DNA from: Phycisphaerales bacterium
GTDB lineage: Bacteria > Planctomycetota > Phycisphaerae > Phycisphaerales > SM1A02
NCBI GenBank assembly: GCA_014238205.1
Contig: JABABM010000025.1
Location: forward strand, 1 to 37,226
Length of the DNA: 37,226 bases
Direction of reading: 5' to 3'
Part shown: positions 33,557 to 37,226 of the stretch, in pieces
Layout of the letters: every line of letters starts with the position of its first letter
How positions within the stretch are numbered: the stretch's first letter is position 1
Program-made: the position numbers and the translations under genes
The notes under the pieces: model-generated
What the model saw: only the letters and a program-made list of their open reading frames with translations
The model's database searches: none
What the model was told of the DNA's origin: nothing

Positions 33557-34111
33557 TCAGGTCGCATCGCGGTCGATGACGTCAAGATTCTCGCGTTCTC
33601 CTCGACCTCGAAGTGGATAGTCCTTCCGAAGCGGAAAGACCGGGAAGTCCTTCCACATGAGGATGCGGCGAAGGTCGGGGTGTCCGGAGAAGCGGATCCC
33701 GAACATGTCGTAGACTTCGCGCTCCCTCCACTCGGCTCCAGGCCAGATGTCACATACGGATTGAACCTCAAGCGCGGGATCATCCTCGTTTCCATCCGTC
33801 TCGATGCTGGGATCAAGCCAGCACTTGACCAGCAGCAGATCATCGCGGCTGAAACTCCGCAGTACCCAGACAACTGCAAATCGCTTCGAAGTCCTGGCCG
33901 GGTAGTCCAGGTAATCCACTGCGGTGACATCACTGAGCAACTCGTAACTGCACTCCGGATCCTCCCGAAGGAAACGAAGAACATTGTGGGTCTCTGATGA
34001 GTCGAGCACCAGGGTCACCTGTCCCCTGAAAAGGGATGCTGTAAAGGACCCCTCTGGAAAGACTTCCTTTACACGCTGCAGGGCTGGATGTTCGATGGAA
34101 GTCGAAGACAT
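33557..34111 (-). CDS. nuoC: NADH-quinone oxidoreductase subunit C
   Basis: The 30 kDa peripheral-arm subunit of complex I, here as a separate protein of about 184 residues (not fused to NuoD). Recognised by [21 protein letters not shown] at the start of the core, split as two motifs ([18 protein letters not shown] and then FAVVWVLRS). The hallmark [20 protein letters not shown] is followed by RRILMWKDF and [11 protein letters not shown]. The ATG at 34111 is used; no ribosome binding site is apparent, and an in-frame TTG at 34147 is possible. It follows the unknown gene by 20 bases on the same strand. nuoB is 10 kb away and nuoA and nuoD are not here. Confidence 0.93.
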   Translation of the reverse strand: MSSTSIEHPALQRVKEVFPEGSFTASLFRGQVTLVLDSSETHNVLRFLREDPECSYELLSDVTAVDYLDYPARTSKRFAVVWVLRSFSRDDLLLVKCWLDPSIETDGNEDDPALEVQSVCDIWPGAEWREREVYDMFGIRFSGHPDLRRILMWKDFPVFPLRKDYPLRGRGERENLDVIDRDAT

Positions 34112-34131
34112 GAAGACTGATTGTAGCGAAG

Positions 34132-34737
34132 TCAGGCCTCGAGCCAATCCATGATGTGCTGAATCGAATGCGCCGATGCAATGACTGGAACCGCTGCCGG
34201 AACATGGTCGGCAATCACCTGGCCAAGAAGCTTCCCGGGAAGGATTCCTTCCCCTGCCGGCCTGGGACTGCCCGCTTCATCGAGATCCTCAAGGATCACC
34301 ATCTGGCATTTCGGGCCGAGCCCTTCAAGAAGACGAATGAGGTGGTCAGATGCATCCTCGAGCATTGACGGGACCAGCATGGAGGCGGGCCCGAGAGCAA
34401 TGCCGATCCCCAATGGGGCTGCTTTCTCCATGAGAAGCCTGGTGGATGGAACATCACTTGCCAGGTGGCAGGCATGTGGCCGGAGCAGACAGCGAGAAGT
34501 ACAGGATGGCAGGATTTTTTCGAGCTGCTCCCATCCCTCCCTGATCCACGTCAATGGTGGATCACCGGGCTTGGCCAGTGTCCCTGTCCAACAGCAGCTT
34601 GGCGCCGAAGATGGCCCGTCAACTAGCAGTGCCCGGTCTTCGAGCAGGAATGTGCTTTCTTCGAATGGAATCAACCCGGTACACCATGCCCCCGGGCAGG
34701 TGGGCTCAAGTTTCGTCCATGCACGTGTTTCCGACAT
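34132..34737 (-). CDS. Unknown protein of 201 aa between queE and nuoC
   Basis: I do not recognise a family. The chain is a mixed alpha/beta protein. The first third holds several cysteines ([34 protein letters not shown]), a notable count for so short a protein. The rest alternates strands and helices ([45 protein letters not shown]) like the C-terminal half of a TIM barrel of the xylose-isomerase-like kind, with [10 protein letters not shown] reminiscent of that fold. There is no signal peptide or membrane segment. The start ATG at 34737 overlaps the queE stop as TGATG, so it is translationally coupled to queE. Confidence 0.68.
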   Translation of the reverse strand: MSETRAWTKLEPTCPGAWCTGLIPFEESTFLLEDRALLVDGPSSAPSCCWTGTLAKPGDPPLTWIREGWEQLEKILPSCTSRCLLRPHACHLASDVPSTRLLMEKAAPLGIGIALGPASMLVPSMLEDASDHLIRLLEGLGPKCQMVILEDLDEAGSPRPAGEGILPGKLLGQVIADHVPAAVPVIASAHSIQHIMDWLEA

Positions 34738-35423
34738 CACACGCCTCGAGCCTGTGGATCCCAGATGAACTTGTGCAGTTGCAACTGGAGTCGCACCGGA
34801 AGGGAGTCTTCAAGAATCCACTCTGCCAACTCGCGTGGAGAAAGGGCTGGAGCACCTGCAATCTCAGAACCCGCCGGCTGCTCATGGACTGGTGAGGCGA
34901 GGATAGTGCCAACCTTCCCCGGCAGTTGATGGTCGGCAATGACCTTCTTCATCCATTCGTAATCCACCCGGTCCACGATTACGAACTTGACCTCGTCAGT
35001 ACACCTGAGCTTCGAGATGTTCGACCAGTCGTTTCGATCAGCCTCTCCGCTTCCGGGAGTCTTCAGGTCGAGTATTCGAATGACGCGAGAGTCACACTGT
35101 CCAATGTCACATGCACCCGATGTCTCGAGAAGTACGGTCATGTCCAGGTTGCACAGTTCCTCCATCAACTCGTGAACCGGCTCCTGCAGAAGTGGCTCTC
35201 CGCCCGTAATCTGAACAAGGCCGCATCCGTGGCCCTCGACCTCCTCCACGATCGAGGCGATGTCCCTCCGGCCTCCTTCATTGAAGGCATACTCGGTATC
35301 GCAGTAGCGGCACCTGAGGTGGCATCCACGAAGCCGTACGAAGACACAGGGCTCCCCCGATCGAGAGGATTCGCCCTGAATCGAATGGAAGATCTCATTG
35401 ATGAGAAGCGATGAACCAGTCAT
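34737..35423 (-). CDS. queE: 7-carboxy-7-deazaguanine synthase
   Basis: A radical SAM enzyme that contracts the ring of 6-carboxytetrahydropterin to CDG in queuosine and archaeosine synthesis. The 228 residues show the N-terminal substrate-binding stretch (INEIFHSIQGESSRSGEPC) and the cluster motif in GCHLRCRYCDTEYAF, Cys34-x3-Cys38-x2-Cys41. SAM-binding motifs follow: QITGGEPLLQEPV, LLETSGAC, and the C-terminal LQLHKFIWDPQ. The other queuosine genes (queC, queD, queF) are not adjacent; gluQ lies 15 kb upstream. The ATG at 35423 is used; upstream of it comes the tRNA-Leu on the opposite strand. Confidence 0.94.
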   Translation of the reverse strand: MTGSSLLINEIFHSIQGESSRSGEPCVFVRLRGCHLRCRYCDTEYAFNEGGRRDIASIVEEVEGHGCGLVQITGGEPLLQEPVHELMEELCNLDMTVLLETSGACDIGQCDSRVIRILDLKTPGSGEADRNDWSNISKLRCTDEVKFVIVDRVDYEWMKKVIADHQLPGKVGTILASPVHEQPAGSEIAGAPALSPRELAEWILEDSLPVRLQLQLHKFIWDPQARGV

Positions 35424-35528
35424 GACCCGGCATGGTACTCATGGTCACCCCCGATCGACGGATTCGACGGTCTTCGAGGGCTTCCAGAACCCGCCCTGCT
35501 GGGGTATCCTGACCCCCTTCCCGACTCG

Positions 35529-35614
35529 GCGCGAGTGGCGGAATTGGCAGACGCGCCAGCTTGAGGTGCTGGTGGGATTTATATCCCGTGGAGGTTCGAG
35601 TCCTCTCTCGCGCA
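35529..35614 (+). tRNA. tRNA-Leu (GAG)
   Basis: An 86-base type II tRNA folds completely by hand. Acceptor GCGCGAG pairs with CTCGCGC, and the D stem GCG/CGC encloses GAATTGGCAGA. The anticodon stem CCAGC/GCTGG encloses TTGAGGT, giving anticodon GAG at 35563-35565. The long variable arm has stem GGGAT/ATCCC, and the T arm GGAGG/CCTCT encloses TTCGAGT. The discriminator is A; CCA is not encoded. A -10-like TATCCT lies at 35505-35510. It is followed immediately by an intrinsic terminator. Confidence 0.96.
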
Positions 35615-35618
35615 TTTT

Positions 35619-35646
35619 CGGCCCCGCAGTACACGCTGCGGGGCCG
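35619..35646 (+). terminator. Intrinsic terminator after tRNA-Leu
   Basis: A perfect 11-pair stem, CGGCCCCGCAG with CTGCGGGGCCG, encloses a six-base loop (TACACG) four bases after the tRNA. Only three T follow (TTTCC), but the GC-rich stem and the position right after a tRNA make termination likely. It lies about 22 bases before the smpB start, so smpB may be expressed from its own promoter or by read-through. Confidence 0.85.
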
Positions 35647-35668
35647 TTTCCATAGCATGGGCCCGGCA

Positions 35669-36151
35669 ATGGCACAGAACAGGCACGACAAAGACGGATC
35701 GAATCAGCCAGTCATCCAGAACAGGAGGGCACGCTATTCCTACACCATCACCGATACGCTTGAATGTGGAATCAAGCTCACCGGAACAGAGATCAAGTCG
35801 ATCCGGGCTGGACTGGCCAGCCTGGCCGAGGGATATGTACGAGCCGAGGACACGCCGGTGTCCCTCGTACTTCACGGCGTCCACATCGCCGAGTACCCGC
35901 CAGCGGGACCAGCTCGACAACATCAGCCTGACCGTGCACGTGCGCTGCTTGCCCACAAGCGGGAAATAAGGAAACTCGCCGTTGCAACACGTGCGAAGGG
36001 GTTTGCCCTCGTTCCATTGAAGATGTACTTCGTCAACGGCCGGGCAAAGATCCTCATCGGACTCGGCCAGGGCAAGAAGCAGCGTGATCGACGGCAGGAT
36101 ATTCGAGAACGCGATGCACGTCGTGACATGGATCGGGCAATGAAGAAGTGA
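35669..36151 (+). CDS. smpB: SsrA-binding protein (trans-translation)
   Basis: A 160-residue protein that delivers tmRNA to stalled ribosomes. Family motifs: NRRARYSYTITDTLECGIKL, the LTGTEIKSIRAG loop, VHIAEYPPAGP (a variant of the usual aromatic contact), LLAHKREIRKL and PLKMYFVNGRAKILIGLGQGK. The basic C-terminal tail that enters the ribosome follows (KKQRDRRQDIRERDARRDMDR). The start may be ATG 35669 or the in-frame ATG 35657 four codons earlier; neither has a clear ribosome binding site. The tmRNA gene itself is not in the window. Confidence 0.94.
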   Translation: MAQNRHDKDGSNQPVIQNRRARYSYTITDTLECGIKLTGTEIKSIRAGLASLAEGYVRAEDTPVSLVLHGVHIAEYPPAGPARQHQPDRARALLAHKREIRKLAVATRAKGFALVPLKMYFVNGRAKILIGLGQGKKQRDRRQDIRERDARRDMDRAMKK

Positions 36152-36168
36152 CGACTGCGATGGCCCGT

Positions 36169-37191
36169 TCAGGCCGCACGTCGTCCCATGCTGCCAGCTG
36201 CACCCCGCAACATGACGCGCGGCCCCTCGGCATTCGATGACTTGGCCGCATACATCGCTTCATCGGCATGGTGAACGAGTTCCTCTGCGCAGGAGGGGTT
36301 TGAAAGTTCGCTGTGGCTGATGCCGATCGAAACATCGAGATTCACCTCACCCAGTTCATGCTCCAGGAGTCGTTCACGGAATGCCTCGACGATGCGCAAT
36401 GCAACCTGCATCGCTGCATCGACGCTCGTGTGTGGCATCAGGAGGCAGAACTCATCACCGCCGTAGCGAGCTGCAACATCGATGGAACGGCAGTTGTCCC
36501 TGATGACTTCTCCCGTCACTCGCAGAAGATCATCGCCTCGCTGGTGACCAAGACGGTCATTGAGCTGCTTGAATCCATCAAGATCGAGCATCACGAACGC
36601 CAGTGAAAGATCATGACGTTCAACCTCCGCCCAGCGACCTTCGAGCATCAGGTTCAGCCAGCGGCGGTTCGTCAACCCGGTAAGCTCATCCGTCCTGGCC
36701 GTCACTTCAAGCCTTCGAATCGACTTCTTGAGTTTCCGATTGACCATGGCAAGTTCGGAAACGGACCGACCCAGGTCTGCATGAAGACATTCATTCTCAT
36801 ATCGAAGCTGCCTGTGTACGAATGCCTTCTCGATCGCCAGCGGCATGGTGATTGATTCGTGACCGGTCTGCAGAACAAACTCGACGGCGCCACCACGGAT
36901 TGCTTCGACGGCGATTGCCGAATCAGAGACATCGCCGGTCAGGATCACCGGGGTATCCGGTGCCGCACCCTGTATGTAGGCAAGAAGATCCAGTCCACAG
37001 GCATCGGGAAGTGTCGAAGCCGTAACGATGACATCAACAAGCGAGAGATCAGCTTCGTGCAATGCACCAAGCGATGGAAGCGACCTGGAACTGACAGTAT
37101 CCCAACCCACACCTGAACCAGCGCGAGCATGGAGCGAGGTCTTGAACCCAGCTGCAACTCCGGCATCCGGTTCAATGAAGAGGACGCGCAA
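36169..37191 (-). CDS. Diguanylate cyclase with degenerate receiver domain
   Basis: A 340-residue signalling protein with an N-terminal CheY-like domain (about 1-120), a helical linker (about 130-165) and a GGDEF domain (about 166-330). The cyclase site is intact: Gly244-Gly-Asp-Glu-Phe in ARYGGDEFCLL, with the substrate-binding NDRLGH and DLDGFKQL upstream. An inhibitory I-site is present (RSID, Arg235 and Asp238, five residues before GGDEF). The receiver has lost key residues: the phosphoacceptor Asp is Ala58 (DVIVTASTLP) and the conserved Lys is Gln (FVLQTGH). The TTG start at 37191 has GAGGAGG about four bases upstream. It likely makes c-di-GMP but not under phosphorylation control. It converges with smpB. 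Confidence 0.88.
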   Translation of the reverse strand: MRVLFIEPDAGVAAGFKTSLHARAGSGVGWDTVSSRSLPSLGALHEADLSLVDVIVTASTLPDACGLDLLAYIQGAAPDTPVILTGDVSDSAIAVEAIRGGAVEFVLQTGHESITMPLAIEKAFVHRQLRYENECLHADLGRSVSELAMVNRKLKKSIRRLEVTARTDELTGLTNRRWLNLMLEGRWAEVERHDLSLAFVMLDLDGFKQLNDRLGHQRGDDLLRVTGEVIRDNCRSIDVAARYGGDEFCLLMPHTSVDAAMQVALRIVEAFRERLLEHELGEVNLDVSIGISHSELSNPSCAEELVHHADEAMYAAKSSNAEGPRVMLRGAAGSMGRRAA

Positions 37192-37226
37192 GGTCCTCCT
37201 CGCGTGGTGTAGGCCTGTTGCTCTGT

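Noticed and set aside
1..37226. CRISPR arrays, insertion sequences, phage genes, integrase sites
   Set aside because: No direct repeat series, transposase, integrase or phage motif was seen; the single tRNA is flanked by a terminator and smpB, not by an integrated element.

Overview
This 37.2 kb window looks like chromosomal backbone of a GC-rich, Gram-negative bacterium. The best guess is a member of the Planctomycetota, possibly class Phycisphaerae. That placement is inference from gene content: a McsA-McsB protein-arginine-kinase pair, a DUF1570-type metallopeptidase, a large secreted FG-GAP/VCBS protein, RsbW/STAS switch proteins, and Kdo synthesis genes that imply a lipopolysaccharide outer membrane. 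No rRNA gene or other definitive marker is present. I see no insertion sequence, phage gene or CRISPR array. Genes are packed tightly, often with 1-20 base overlaps, and several starts are GTG or TTG.

Left part (1-9.1 kb): the 5' end of guaA leaves the window on the minus strand. Divergent from it are an RsbW-like ATP-binding protein, a STAS-domain protein and an MlaE-type lipid-transport permease. Two exported minus-strand proteins follow (an unknown 592-residue protein and a trypsin-like serine protease), divergent from a 775-residue FG-GAP calcium-binding-repeat protein. Citrate synthase and a possible small protein close this part.

Middle (9.1-24.1 kb): a plus-strand chain with overlapping ends (rhomboid protease-TPR, trpF, YtcJ-like amidohydrolase, moaC, small exported protein) faces a minus-strand trio (DUF1444, pabA/trpG-type glutaminase, unknown 149-residue protein). 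Then come kdsA, mcsA-mcsB, a pterin dehydratase, gluQ, a DUF192 lipoprotein, ribE, a PQQ-propeller lipoprotein, purH, and nuoB.

Right part (24.1-37.2 kb): a second STAS protein upstream of nuoB, a DUF1570 peptidase, a YihY/BrkB membrane protein, rluB and scpA overlapping tail to tail by 161 bases, then kdsD-kdsC followed by a 1059-residue membrane-anchored protein that looks like an enlarged LptC/LptA. On the minus strand are queE, an unknown 201-residue protein and nuoC. Then tRNA-Leu(GAG) with a terminator, smpB, and a diguanylate cyclase whose receiver domain has lost its phosphoacceptor aspartate.

Themes: envelope lipid and LPS handling (mlaE, kdsA, kdsD, kdsC, LptC/A-like), protein quality control (mcsAB, smpB, rhomboid, HtrA-like protease), regulatory switches (two STAS proteins, an RsbW-like protein, a GGDEF protein) and dispersed housekeeping metabolism. 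The candidates most worth following are the giant LptC/LptA-like protein beside kdsDC, the kinase-STAS-MlaE cluster, the rluB/scpA antisense overlap and the separated complex I genes.
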